A DNA stretch of 64,000 bases from VXNF01 sp965116465 (lineage in GTDB: Bacteria > Actinomycetota > Acidimicrobiia > Acidimicrobiales > CATQHL01). The notes beneath the pieces were generated by a model. The model was not told the origin of the DNA. It made no database searches and worked only from the letters and a program-made list of their open reading frames with translations. Position numbers and translations under genes: made by a program. Position 1 is the stretch's first letter; each line of letters opens with the position of its first letter. Of the stretch, positions 40,934 to 49,151 are shown piece by piece. The stretch spans positions 3,464,286 to 3,528,285 of the forward strand of contig OZ220687.1 of NCBI GenBank assembly GCA_965116465.1, given 5' to 3'.

Positions 40934-41589
40934 GCGAGGACGGGTCTGCGGACTGTCCGGGAGACCGGAGTCGAACCTCGGCGGGCGACGCGCCGGCCGC
41001 CGGGCCCCAGGCCGAGGACCCCCAACGCGGCCGGCGGGTCGTGCACGGACCCGTCGCCGTCGAGGTCGTGGACCGGCGCCATCCCGACTCCGGGCCGGCG
41101 GATCCCACCCGGGAAACCCTGGATCTCGACCGCTGGGGCCTGCTGGCGGCATCCGCCGCCTGTGGCGAAGGGGTCCGGCGCCCCGCCGAGTTGGGTCTGG
41201 CGTTCGTGGATGAGGCCGAGATCGCCGAGCTGGCTGCAGCGTGGCTCCAGAGCGACCATCCGACCGACGTTCTGGCGTTCCCGGTGGAGGCGAGCGCGCC
41301 ACGGGTGCGGCGCGGCCTTCCCGACGGGGATCCTCCGCTGCTGATCGGCGATGTCGTGGTTTGCCCGCCGGTGGCGTCCCGCCAGGCGGGCGAGGCGGGC
41401 CACGCCCTTGCGGACGAGCTGGCGCTGCTCATCGTGCACGGTGTCCTCCACCTCTTCGGACACGACCATGCCGGTCCGGTGGAGTCCTTCCGGATGAGGC
41501 GGCGCACCCGGGCCCTGCTGGCGCGGCTCCACCGGCACGAGAAGACCGGTGCCGGGGCGCCGAGCGCCGAGGGCCGGCCGGTGGGCTGA
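40930..41589 (+). CDS. ybeY: Endoribonuclease YbeY
   Basis: A 219-aa protein with the YbeY zinc motif HGVLHLFGHDH and the upstream strand DVLAFPVEA. YbeY acts in 16S rRNA 3' maturation and ribosome quality control. About 40 extra N-terminal residues, rich in Gly, Pro and Asp, precede the domain. GTGA overlap with phoH. Confidence 0.92.
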   Translation: MSEDGSADCPGDRSRTSAGDAPAAGPQAEDPQRGRRVVHGPVAVEVVDRRHPDSGPADPTRETLDLDRWGLLAASAACGEGVRRPAELGLAFVDEAEIAELAAAWLQSDHPTDVLAFPVEASAPRVRRGLPDGDPPLLIGDVVVCPPVASRQAGEAGHALADELALLIVHGVLHLFGHDHAGPVESFRMRRRTRALLARLHRHEKTGAGAPSAEGRPVG

Positions 41590-41592
41590 GCC

Positions 41593-42846
41593 GTGCTCGA
41601 AGCACTGGCCGTCGCGGCGGTGGCGGTTCTGAGTGTGTTCGCGGTCGTGCTGGCGGCGGCCGAGACGAGCCTCACCCGCCTGCGCCAGAGCCAGGCCAGA
41701 GTGCTGATCGAGGAGGAACCCACCGACACCAGCCCGCTGGGCTGGCTGCTCGAGCGTCGCCGGCAGGTGCTCGGCCTCGTGCTGGGGCTGGTTCTGGCCT
41801 GCCACCTGGGAATTGCCACGCTGGTCGGGCTCCTGGTGCAGCGACGCTGGGGGGACGGCGCGCTCGGGGTCGCCTACGCGCTCGAGTTGATCGTGCTCTA
41901 CCTCGCCATCGGCGTCGGCGCGAAATCCCTGGCCATGCGTCGACCCGAGCGCGTGGCGCGCCTCGTCGCCCCGATCCTGCGGATCCTGGTGGGCTTCACG
42001 CCGCTGCGCTTGCTGATGGGGCACCCGCGGCGCGCGGGGCGGTTCGGTCAGAGCGAGCGGGACGAGCCCGAAGCGGTGTCCGAGGAAGAGTTGCTGGCTG
42101 TCGCGGAACTGGCGGCCGCCGATGAGAGCATCGAGGCTCAGGAGCATCGTCTCATCGAGTCGGTGATCTCCTTCGGTGACACCATCGCCAGGGAGGTGAT
42201 GGTGCCGCGGACCGACATGGTGGCGATCGCGCGCACGTTCAGTGTCGCCGAGGCCCTCGAGGTGGCCCTGTTCAACGGGCTGACCCGTATCCCGGTCTAC
42301 GGGGATGGGATCGACGACATCGTGGGCTTCGCCCACGTGCGAGACCTCATCGCAACGGTGCGCGCCCAGGGCGACGACAGGCCCGTCGGCGAGGTGATGC
42401 GCGAGATCGGCTTCGTTCCCGACACCAAGCGGACCGCCGAGTTGCTGGCCGAGATGCAGGGTGGCCGCTCGCATCTGGTGATCGTCATCGACGAGTTCGG
42501 AGGGACCGCCGGACTGGTGACCCTGGAGGACCTGCTCGAAGAGATGGTGGGGGAGATCACCGACGAGTTCGACGTGGAGCACGCGCTGGTGGAGAAGCTG
42601 GAGGAGGGTCGGTTCCGGGTGAGTGGCCGCGTGCCGCTCAGCGAGTTGTCCGAAGCGCTGGAGGCGGAGTTGCCCTCAGGGCGCTGGAGCACGGTGGGAG
42701 GGCTGATATTCACCATGCTCGGGCGGGTTCCCGAGGAGGGGGAGAGCCTCGAGGTGAACGGTCATCGCTTCCTCGTTGAGCGGGTGCAGCGGCGTCGCAT
42801 CGCCCGCGTCCTGGTGACCGAGATCGCGGTCGGGCCGCCGGCGTGA
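41593..42846 (+). CDS. CorC/HlyC family CBS-domain membrane protein
   Basis: A 417-aa protein: DUF21/CNNM membrane domain (1-150, three or four helices), a CBS pair (REVMVPRTDMVAI, then TRIPVYGDGIDDIVGFAHVRD and GGTAGLVTLEDLLEEMVGEI) and a C-terminal CorC_HlyC domain (about 335-410). The family is linked to magnesium and cobalt efflux. It lies between ybeY and era, its usual place in actinobacteria. Confidence 0.92.
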   Translation: MLEALAVAAVAVLSVFAVVLAAAETSLTRLRQSQARVLIEEEPTDTSPLGWLLERRRQVLGLVLGLVLACHLGIATLVGLLVQRRWGDGALGVAYALELIVLYLAIGVGAKSLAMRRPERVARLVAPILRILVGFTPLRLLMGHPRRAGRFGQSERDEPEAVSEEELLAVAELAAADESIEAQEHRLIESVISFGDTIAREVMVPRTDMVAIARTFSVAEALEVALFNGLTRIPVYGDGIDDIVGFAHVRDLIATVRAQGDDRPVGEVMREIGFVPDTKRTAELLAEMQGGRSHLVIVIDEFGGTAGLVTLEDLLEEMVGEITDEFDVEHALVEKLEEGRFRVSGRVPLSELSEALEAELPSGRWSTVGGLIFTMLGRVPEEGESLEVNGHRFLVERVQRRRIARVLVTEIAVGPPA

Positions 42847-42862
42847 GTCCGGTCGGGGCCGC

Positions 42863-42956
42863 GTGTGCCCGGTCGGGGTCCGGGGTGCCGTTTGCTCCTT
42901 CGCGCGGGCGCAAGGCGTCGCAAATCGGTCCCCCGGCCCCCTCCCTCGGTTGTCGC
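42863..42956. repeat. Tandem hairpin repeat, unit 1 (94 bp)
   Basis: The first of two head-to-tail copies between corC and era. Each contains an inverted repeat, GCCGTTTGC facing GCAAATCGG, with an inner CCTT/AAGG stem. Confidence 0.8.
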
Positions 42957-43051
42957 GTGTGCCCGGTCGGGGGCCGGGGTGCCGTTTGCTCCTTCGGCGC
43001 GGGCGCAAGGCGTCGCAAATCGGCTCCCCGGCCCCCTTCGTCGGTTGTCGC
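42957..43051. repeat. Tandem hairpin repeat, unit 2 (95 bp)
   Basis: The second copy, ending directly at the GTG of era. It differs from unit 1 by a few substitutions and one inserted G. The hairpin falls just upstream of era and could act as an RNA structure in the corC-era transcript. Confidence 0.8.
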
Positions 43052-43906
43052 GTGAATTCTGAGACCGGGCTGCGGTCGGGGTTCGTGACGCTGGTGGGGC
43101 GGCCGAATGTCGGCAAGTCGACGCTGCTGAACCGCGTGTGTGGGACGAAGATTTCGATCGTCAGCGACAAGCCGCAGACGACGAGACGCGCGGTCCAGGG
43201 TGTGTTGCACCGCGAGGGGGTCCAGGTCGTCTTCGTGGACACGCCCGGTATCGGCAAGCCGCGCACGGCGCTTGGGGCGCGGCTGAACGCCACCGCCGGC
43301 GACGCGCTCGACGACGTGGACGTGGCCTGCCTGATCGTCGACGCAACCGCCCCGTTCGGGCCCGGGGACCGGTTCGTGGCGGCGAAGCTCCCCGCCGATG
43401 GCGTCATCGTGGTCAACAAGGTCGACGCGGTGGCGCCGGCGCGGGTCCTCGAGCAACTGGCGAGAGTCTCGGAGGTGCCCGCCGAGGCCTACTTCCCGCT
43501 CTCGGCGCGCACGGGCGAGGGCATCGACGCGTTCGTGACCCATCTCTTGGAGCGCATGCCTCCGGGTCCCCCGTACTACCCCGAGGGCGTGGTGAGCGCC
43601 ATCCCCGACGAGGTGGCGGTGGCGGAGATGGTGCGGGAGCAGCTCCTGGCCATCGTGCGGGACGAGTTGCCTTACGCCATCGCCACGCAGGTCACCGAGT
43701 GGGACTGGCCGCGCATCCGCTGCGAGATCCTCGTGGAACGGGTCTCGCAGCGGCGCATCGTCATCGGTCACCGTGGCTCGGTGCTGAAACGGGTCGGAAC
43801 CGGGGTGCGCCGGCAGCTCCCGCCCGGCGCCTACCTCGAGCTGCACGTCTCGGTGGATCCCAACTGGCAGGACCGCCCGGGCGCCGTGGAGCGCTACTGC
43901 AGTTGA
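43052..43906 (+). CDS. era: GTPase Era
   Basis: A 284-aa ribosome-assembly GTPase: G1 GRPNVGKST, G2 in TTRRAVQGV, G3 DTPG, G4 NKVD, G5 SARTGEG, and the C-terminal KH domain (ILVERVSQRRIVIGHRGSVL). It binds the 16S rRNA 3' end. The GTG at 43052 was chosen because upstream sequence in the frame is only the tandem repeat. Confidence 0.95.
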   Translation: MNSETGLRSGFVTLVGRPNVGKSTLLNRVCGTKISIVSDKPQTTRRAVQGVLHREGVQVVFVDTPGIGKPRTALGARLNATAGDALDDVDVACLIVDATAPFGPGDRFVAAKLPADGVIVVNKVDAVAPARVLEQLARVSEVPAEAYFPLSARTGEGIDAFVTHLLERMPPGPPYYPEGVVSAIPDEVAVAEMVREQLLAIVRDELPYAIATQVTEWDWPRIRCEILVERVSQRRIVIGHRGSVLKRVGTGVRRQLPPGAYLELHVSVDPNWQDRPGAVERYCS

Positions 43907-43938
43907 GGGAGCGCCGCCCCGGTGGAGGCCCGGGCTCC

Positions 43939-45888
43939 TCAGAGCGATGCCAGGAACTCCAGAACCTCGTCGCGCTCGGTGGTGCGGCGCAGTGGCGGCA
44001 CGTCCTCCAGCAGTTCCGTCCGGTAGCGGGCGGTGGCCAGGCGGGGATCCAGCACGGCGACCACTCCCCGGTCGGCCTCGGAACGGATCAACCGGCCGGC
44101 CCCCTGCGCCAGGAGGATGCCGGCCCGCCGGAGATCCACGAGCCGGAAGGCGTCGTCGCCGATGTGGGTCCGCCGCGCCGCAAGCAGCGGATCGTCAGGG
44201 CGCGGGAACGGCAGCCGATCCAGGGTCACGAGCGTCAGCGCCGGGCCGGGCACGTCGACTCCCTGCCAGAAGCCGATGGTGGCGAACAGGCAGGTGGCGT
44301 CGTCGTCGGAGAAGCGCTCGAGCAACTGCGCGGGCGGAAGATCGCCCTGGCGCAGCAGCGGCCAGCGCAGGCGAGGCCGGAGTGCGCCGGCGGCCTCGTC
44401 GAGCATGCGGTGGCTGGTGAACAGCGCCAGTGTGCGACCCTTTGCGGCGTTGATCAGCGCTTCGAGCTCGTCTATCGCCTTGGGTGTGAATCCCGCGGAA
44501 TTCCGCGGCGGGAGGTCGGCGGCGCAGTAGAGGAGTCCGGCCGAGCGGTAGTCGAACGGGCTTCCCACGTCCAGATGCCGGTAGTCGTCGTGTTGCAACC
44601 CCAGTGCCGCCGGTGTGGCGGTCCCCAGTGTCGCCGAGGTCATGACGACGGTCCGATCCTCGAAGAGAGGTTCACGCAGGAGCCCGCCGACCTCCAGATG
44701 GGCCAGGCGCAACTCGGGGGCGCCGGCCGCTCCTTCCACGAACGCCACCGTCCCTTCGGGCCGCTGCAGCAGCGCGGCCACGTTCTCGCTCAGCGACGAC
44801 ACCTCTCCGAGTGCCCGCAGTCGTTGTGCCTCCGCATCGTCGCCGTCGGGCCGGGTGGCGCGCAGTTCGGCGCCGACCGCCTCCAGGCGCCCGCCCGCCA
44901 GCGTGAGGGCCTCGACAAGCTCGGGCGGGCCGCCGGTCGGTAGACGCCTGCCGTGATGTTCCCGGAGGATCTCGGCGATGCGCCGGCCGGAGTTCGCCAG
45001 AGGTGCTCCCGACTGGGCGATCACGGCGTTGACCTCCTGGCCGGCGTTGCGCAGGCTGCGCTCACCGAGGCTCACGCCGGCGATGGCGGTGACGGTGTCC
45101 TCGAACTGGTGCGCCTCGTCGATCACCACGAGATCGTGCGGAGGCAGCAGGGGAGTGCCCAGCAGGTGCAGCACGAGCAGGTGGGTGTTGACGACGACGA
45201 TGTCGGCACGGTCGGCGCGCTCCCGAGCGGCCTCGGCGAAGCAGGCTCCGCCCTCCGGGCAGCGGGTGCGGCCGGGGCACTGGGTGGCGCTCACGCTCAG
45301 GCGCTCCCAGAGTCCCCGTGGGAGTTCCCAGTCCACGTCGGCCCGGTCGCCGGTGGTGGCCCGGTCGGCCCAGGCAAGCAGCCGGGCGAGATCCCCCGCG
45401 CCAGTGAACGCCGCCGTGTCACCGGCCCACCTTGGCCGGTCGGCGGCATCCGGGGGATCGTGTGCTTCGCCGGGGACACCCAGTTCGAGTTGGAGCCCGG
45501 TCCGGGTCGCCTCGGCGACGAGTTGGCGGCAGATGTAGTTGGAGCGCCCCTTCAGGACGGCCCAGCGGAACGACCGCCCGCAGGGTCGCAGTTGCCGCGT
45601 CTCGGCCAGCCCCGCCAGGAACGGCAACTCCTTGGTGGCCAGCTGATCCTGCAGGGCCTTCGTCGCCGTGGCCACGACCACCCGACGGCCGCTCAGGATG
45701 GCGGGAACGAGATACGCCAGCGACTTTCCCGTGCCGGTGCCTGCGGCGACCGCCAGATGGCGGCCCCGCTCGAAGGCCTCGGCGGTGGCCGCGGTCATCT
45801 GCTCCTGGCCGGCGCGGCGCTCGCCCGCTTCGCCGAGTGCCTCGGTGGCCGCTGCCAGCAGGGCGAGACTCCGCTCGGCGAGACTCAC
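43939..45888 (-). CDS. dinG: DinG/XPD-like ATP-dependent DNA helicase
   Basis: A 649-aa superfamily 2 helicase: Walker A AAGTGTGKS, DEAH box VVIDEAHQFED, SATLGT, and motif VI QGAGRLIRSEADRG. Four cysteines in the Fe-S domain are visible (NYIC, then CPGRTRCPEGGAC), as in XPD and DinG. It unwinds DNA or R-loops in repair. It converges on era. The GTG at 45888 is supported by a TACCCT box 6 nt upstream. Confidence 0.92.
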   Translation of the reverse strand: MSLAERSLALLAAATEALGEAGERRAGQEQMTAATAEAFERGRHLAVAAGTGTGKSLAYLVPAILSGRRVVVATATKALQDQLATKELPFLAGLAETRQLRPCGRSFRWAVLKGRSNYICRQLVAEATRTGLQLELGVPGEAHDPPDAADRPRWAGDTAAFTGAGDLARLLAWADRATTGDRADVDWELPRGLWERLSVSATQCPGRTRCPEGGACFAEAARERADRADIVVVNTHLLVLHLLGTPLLPPHDLVVIDEAHQFEDTVTAIAGVSLGERSLRNAGQEVNAVIAQSGAPLANSGRRIAEILREHHGRRLPTGGPPELVEALTLAGGRLEAVGAELRATRPDGDDAEAQRLRALGEVSSLSENVAALLQRPEGTVAFVEGAAGAPELRLAHLEVGGLLREPLFEDRTVVMTSATLGTATPAALGLQHDDYRHLDVGSPFDYRSAGLLYCAADLPPRNSAGFTPKAIDELEALINAAKGRTLALFTSHRMLDEAAGALRPRLRWPLLRQGDLPPAQLLERFSDDDATCLFATIGFWQGVDVPGPALTLVTLDRLPFPRPDDPLLAARRTHIGDDAFRLVDLRRAGILLAQGAGRLIRSEADRGVVAVLDPRLATARYRTELLEDVPPLRRTTERDEVLEFLASL

Positions 45889-45894
45889 CCCCGC

Positions 45895-45900
45895 AGGGTA
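45895..45900 (-). promoter_or_regulatory. -10 box TACCCT, leaderless start of dinG
   Basis: TACCCT on the minus strand, 6 nt before the GTG start of the helicase gene. Confidence 0.5.
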
Positions 45901-46109
45901 CCAACCCCCCTGCACGTCGCCGGATGGCTACAACGCGTGTTCGGTCGTCGTCGTGCGGGGCCCGGCGCCGTGACTCCGGTTGTTCCGGGGCCGGCGGTAG
46001 CGAGCTCGAACGGCGATCGCCCGGCGCACCAAGGCCACCCGATCGGCGCGCCGACTGCTACAAATGGCGTTCAGGAACGGCGCAGTGCCGACTTGCCGAC
46101 AGGTGCCCC

Positions 46110-46829
46110 ATGAGTCTTTCCGCTGTCGATCTCTCCGCGGTCCCGGCCCACGTGGCCTGCGTCATGGACGGGAACGGGCGCTGGGCGGCCCGGCGCGGCC
46201 TGCCGCGCACCGCCGGCCACGAGGCCGGGCTGGACGCCCTGTTCAATGCGGTCGACGGGGCGCTGGAGATCGGCGTGCAATGGTTGACCGTCTACGCCTT
46301 CTCGACGGAGAACTGGAGCCGCCCCCGCGAGGAGGTGCGTTTCCTGCTGGACTTCAACCGGCTGAACCTGGTGGCGCGGCGCGACGAGATGCACGAGCGG
46401 GGAGTGCGCCTGCGCTTCATCGGCGGGCGCGACCGCCGGCTCTCCCGGAGCCTGCTGGCCGAGATGGACGCGGCGGCCGAATTGACCGCGGCCAACCGGC
46501 GACTCACCCTGACGGTGGCGTTCAACTACGGCGGCCGAGCCGAGTTGACCGAGGCGGTGCGCAGGATCGTCGCCTCCGGGGCGCGGCCCGGCGACATCAC
46601 CGAGCAGACCATCCGCGCCCACCTCGCCACGCCCGACATGCCCGATCCCGACGTGCTCATCCGCACTTCCGGCGAGTATCGCCTCTCCAACTTCCTGCTC
46701 TGGCAGGTGGCCTACAGCGAGATGGTGTTCCTGGACGTGCTGTGGCCCGACTTCAGCCGGGCGCACCTCTTCGAGGCGGTCGCCGAGTACCAGCGGCGCG
46801 AGCGCCGCTTCGGCGGCCTGGACCAGTGA
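46110..46829 (+). CDS. uppS: Undecaprenyl/polyprenyl diphosphate synthase
   Basis: A 239-aa cis-prenyltransferase: CVMDGNGRWA (catalytic Asp), AGHEAGLDAL, YAFSTENWSRP, FNYGGRAEL and RTSGEYRLSNFLLWQ. It makes the C50-C55 lipid carrier of cell wall synthesis. Followed by recO with a GTGA overlap. Confidence 0.95.
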   Translation: MSLSAVDLSAVPAHVACVMDGNGRWAARRGLPRTAGHEAGLDALFNAVDGALEIGVQWLTVYAFSTENWSRPREEVRFLLDFNRLNLVARRDEMHERGVRLRFIGGRDRRLSRSLLAEMDAAAELTAANRRLTLTVAFNYGGRAELTEAVRRIVASGARPGDITEQTIRAHLATPDMPDPDVLIRTSGEYRLSNFLLWQVAYSEMVFLDVLWPDFSRAHLFEAVAEYQRRERRFGGLDQ

Positions 46830-47629
46830 GCGCGCCCGACTGGACGGGGCCGTACCGCGATCGGGCGGTGGTGCTGCGGACCTACCGCCTCGGGGAGGCC
46901 GACCGCATCATCGTCCTGCTGGGGCGGGATCACGGCAAGATCCGGGGGGTGGCGAAGGGCGTCCGCCGCACGCGCAGCCGGTTCGGCTCGCGACTGGAGC
47001 CGGCCGGTCACGTCGACGTCTCGCTGTGGCGGGGACGGGGAGAGCTCGACACCATCACCGGTGCGGACAGCGCGGACACCGTCGAGCAGTTCACCGCCCT
47101 CCGGGAGGACCTGGCGCTCTTCGGCAGGGCCATGGCGATGCTGGAGGCCGTCGACCGGTTGACGCTGGAGCGAACGCCGGCTCCCGACCTCTACGACAGG
47201 TTGGTGCGCGGGTTGCATTCGCTGGTGACGCACCCGTCGGCTCTCAGCGTCGGCGCGTTCCTTTGGCGTCTGGCGCAACTCGAAGGAATCGCACCGGATG
47301 TCGACGGCTGCGTGCACTGCGGGGCGCGTGCCGGGCTCGTCGCCCTCGACATCGTCCACGGAGGCTTGACCTGCCCGCCGTGCCGGCCGCTGGCCGCCCA
47401 GGCCGTCGATGTCGAGACCGTGACCATCCTGCGCGAGATCCTCGGGGGGCGGCTCGCCGAGGCACTGGCGCGGCCCGCCTCTGCGGCCACCGACGACGTG
47501 GAGCGACTCGGTGTGGCGGTGCTGGAGCAGCACACCGAGCGGCGGCTGCGAGTCCCGCCCCTACTCGGTGCCGTCGCTGCCACGCCGGACCGCGGCACCG
47601 AGGCGAGGGGGAGGCACACCCACCGGTAG
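46826..47629 (+). CDS. recO: DNA repair protein RecO
   Basis: A 267-aa RecO: OB-fold N-terminus (DRAVVLRTYRLGEADRIIVL, then GKIRGVAKGVRRTRSRFG) and a zinc-binding CVHCGA...CPPC pair near residues 160-190. It loads RecA in recombination repair with RecR. The start overlaps the uppS stop; the frame further upstream is not used. Confidence 0.92.
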   Translation: MSAPDWTGPYRDRAVVLRTYRLGEADRIIVLLGRDHGKIRGVAKGVRRTRSRFGSRLEPAGHVDVSLWRGRGELDTITGADSADTVEQFTALREDLALFGRAMAMLEAVDRLTLERTPAPDLYDRLVRGLHSLVTHPSALSVGAFLWRLAQLEGIAPDVDGCVHCGARAGLVALDIVHGGLTCPPCRPLAAQAVDVETVTILREILGGRLAEALARPASAATDDVERLGVAVLEQHTERRLRVPPLLGAVAATPDRGTEARGRHTHR

Positions 47630-47632
47630 CCT
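47627..47632 (+). promoter_or_regulatory. -10 box TAGCCT, leaderless start of glyQS
   Basis: TAGCCT, partly overlapping the recO stop, 6 nt before the GTG at 47639. Confidence 0.5.
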
Positions 47633-47638
47633 GCGGGC

Positions 47639-49012
47639 GTGGTCGAGACATCTCCCTCCGGGCCGCCCGCGGGGACCGCGGCTCCCGCGGTCGCGTCCCC
47701 CGAGGACGGCGAACGCCTCGACGCGGTGGTGAACCTCTGCAAGCGGCGGGGCTTCGTCTTCCAGTCTGCGGAGATCTACGGCGGGTTCCGGTCGACCTAT
47801 GACTACGGACCGGTCGGCGTCCTGATGCTGCGCAACGTGAAGGAGGCCTGGTGGCATTCGGTCGTGCAGATGCGCCCCGACGTGGTGGGCATCGATGCAG
47901 CGATCCTCTCGCCTCCGGCCGTCTGGGAGGCCTCGGGGCATCTCGAGAGTTTCACCGACCCGTTGGTGGAGTGCCGTGAGTGCGGGCGCCGGCACCGGGA
48001 GGACCAACTCACCGACCCCGAGCGCTGTCCCGACTGCGGGAAGGCGGGAGGCCTCAGCGAGCCGCGCCAGTTCAACCTCATGTTCCGCACCCACGCGGGA
48101 CCGGTCGTCGAGTCCGGCGCCGAGGTCTACCTGCGACCCGAGACCGCCCAGGGCATGTTCGTCAACTTCGCCAACGTCCAGCGGGCGTGCCGGCTGCGGC
48201 CCCCGTTCGGCATCGCGCAGATCGGCAAGTCGTTCCGCAACGAGATCACGCCGGGCAACTTCATCTTCCGCACGCGGGAGTTCGAGCAGATGGAGTTGGA
48301 GTTCTTCGTGCCGCCCGACGAGGCTCCCCGCTGGTACGAGTACTGGTGCGGCGAGCGGCTGCGCTGGTACGTGGACCTGGGCATTCCCCCGCACCTGCTG
48401 CGGCTGCGGGAGCACGGTCCCGACGAGCGCAGTCACTACTCCAACGCCACCTCCGACGTGGAGTTTCGCTATCCGTGGGGCTGGGGAGAGTTGGAGGGCG
48501 TGGCGAACCGGACCGACTACGACCTGCGACGTCACGCCGAACACTCCGGCCAGACGCTGGAGTACGCCGATCCCGGCTCGGGTGAGCGCTACGTCCCGCA
48601 CGTGATCGAGCCTGCGGCGGGGGCGACGAGGGCCTTGATGGCCTTCCTGCTGGCGGCGTACGCAACCGAGGAGGTGCGCGGCGAGACGCGGACCGTGCTC
48701 CGGCTGCACCATCGCCTCGCCCCCTACCAGGTGGCGGTGCTGCCGCTGTCGCGCAAGGAGCACCTCATCGAGCGGGCGCGGGAGGTCCTGGGGAGGCTGG
48801 CGCCCCACTGGATGGTGGACTTCGACGTGACGCAGTCCATCGGCCGCCGCTACCGCCGCCAGGACGAGTTGGGCACCCCGTACTGCGTGACGGTGGACTT
48901 CGAGACCACCGAGGACGACGCGGTGACCGTGCGCGAGCGGGACTCGATGGCGCAGGACCGCCTGGCGATCGCCGACCTGGTGGGATACCTGCACGAACGG
49001 CTTGCCCGCTGA
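47639..49012 (+). CDS. glyS: Glycyl-tRNA synthetase, dimeric type
   Basis: A 457-aa class II synthetase: YGGFRSTYDYGPVGVLMLRN, RPETAQGMFVNF (motif 1 region), GKSFRNEITPGNFIFRTREF (motif 2), the anticodon-binding domain from about 360, and DELGTPYCVTVDFET. A zinc-ribbon-like insertion CRECGRRH...CPDCG lies near 105-140. It charges tRNA-Gly. Confidence 0.95.
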   Translation: MVETSPSGPPAGTAAPAVASPEDGERLDAVVNLCKRRGFVFQSAEIYGGFRSTYDYGPVGVLMLRNVKEAWWHSVVQMRPDVVGIDAAILSPPAVWEASGHLESFTDPLVECRECGRRHREDQLTDPERCPDCGKAGGLSEPRQFNLMFRTHAGPVVESGAEVYLRPETAQGMFVNFANVQRACRLRPPFGIAQIGKSFRNEITPGNFIFRTREFEQMELEFFVPPDEAPRWYEYWCGERLRWYVDLGIPPHLLRLREHGPDERSHYSNATSDVEFRYPWGWGELEGVANRTDYDLRRHAEHSGQTLEYADPGSGERYVPHVIEPAAGATRALMAFLLAAYATEEVRGETRTVLRLHHRLAPYQVAVLPLSRKEHLIERAREVLGRLAPHWMVDFDVTQSIGRRYRRQDELGTPYCVTVDFETTEDDAVTVRERDSMAQDRLAIADLVGYLHERLAR

Positions 49013-49074
49013 GCCGAAGCGCCACCGCCCGCAGCGGCGCGCCGCCGTCCTGAGCCGGGGAAAATGACGGCTGG

Positions 49075-49080
49075 TAACTT
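49075..49080 (+). promoter_or_regulatory. -10 box TAACTT upstream of the dnaG leader ORF
   Basis: TAACTT 6 nt before the ATG of the 20-codon leader ORF. Confidence 0.45.
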
Positions 49081-49086
49081 GCCGCC

Positions 49087-49149
49087 ATGACCCGTTCCCG
49101 CCCCCTGCCGGCCGCCGTTGCCGCTGGTCCGGGTACCGGCGGAGGCTGA
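49087..49149 (+). CDS. Putative 20-aa leaderless leader ORF of dnaG
   Basis: The ORF encodes MTRSRPLPAAVAAGPGTGGG and ends in TGA two bases before the dnaG GTG. Its last codons contain GGAGG (49141-49145), the RBS of dnaG at the ideal distance. Translation of the leader would pass over the dnaG initiation site. Confidence 0.4.
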   Translation: MTRSRPLPAAVAAGPGTGGG

Positions 49150-49151
49150 CC

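Noticed and set aside
42843..43062. Short ORFs across the tandem repeats before era
   Set aside because: They are open only because the repeat is very GC-rich and short; they have no RBS and repeat the same odd peptide in different frames.
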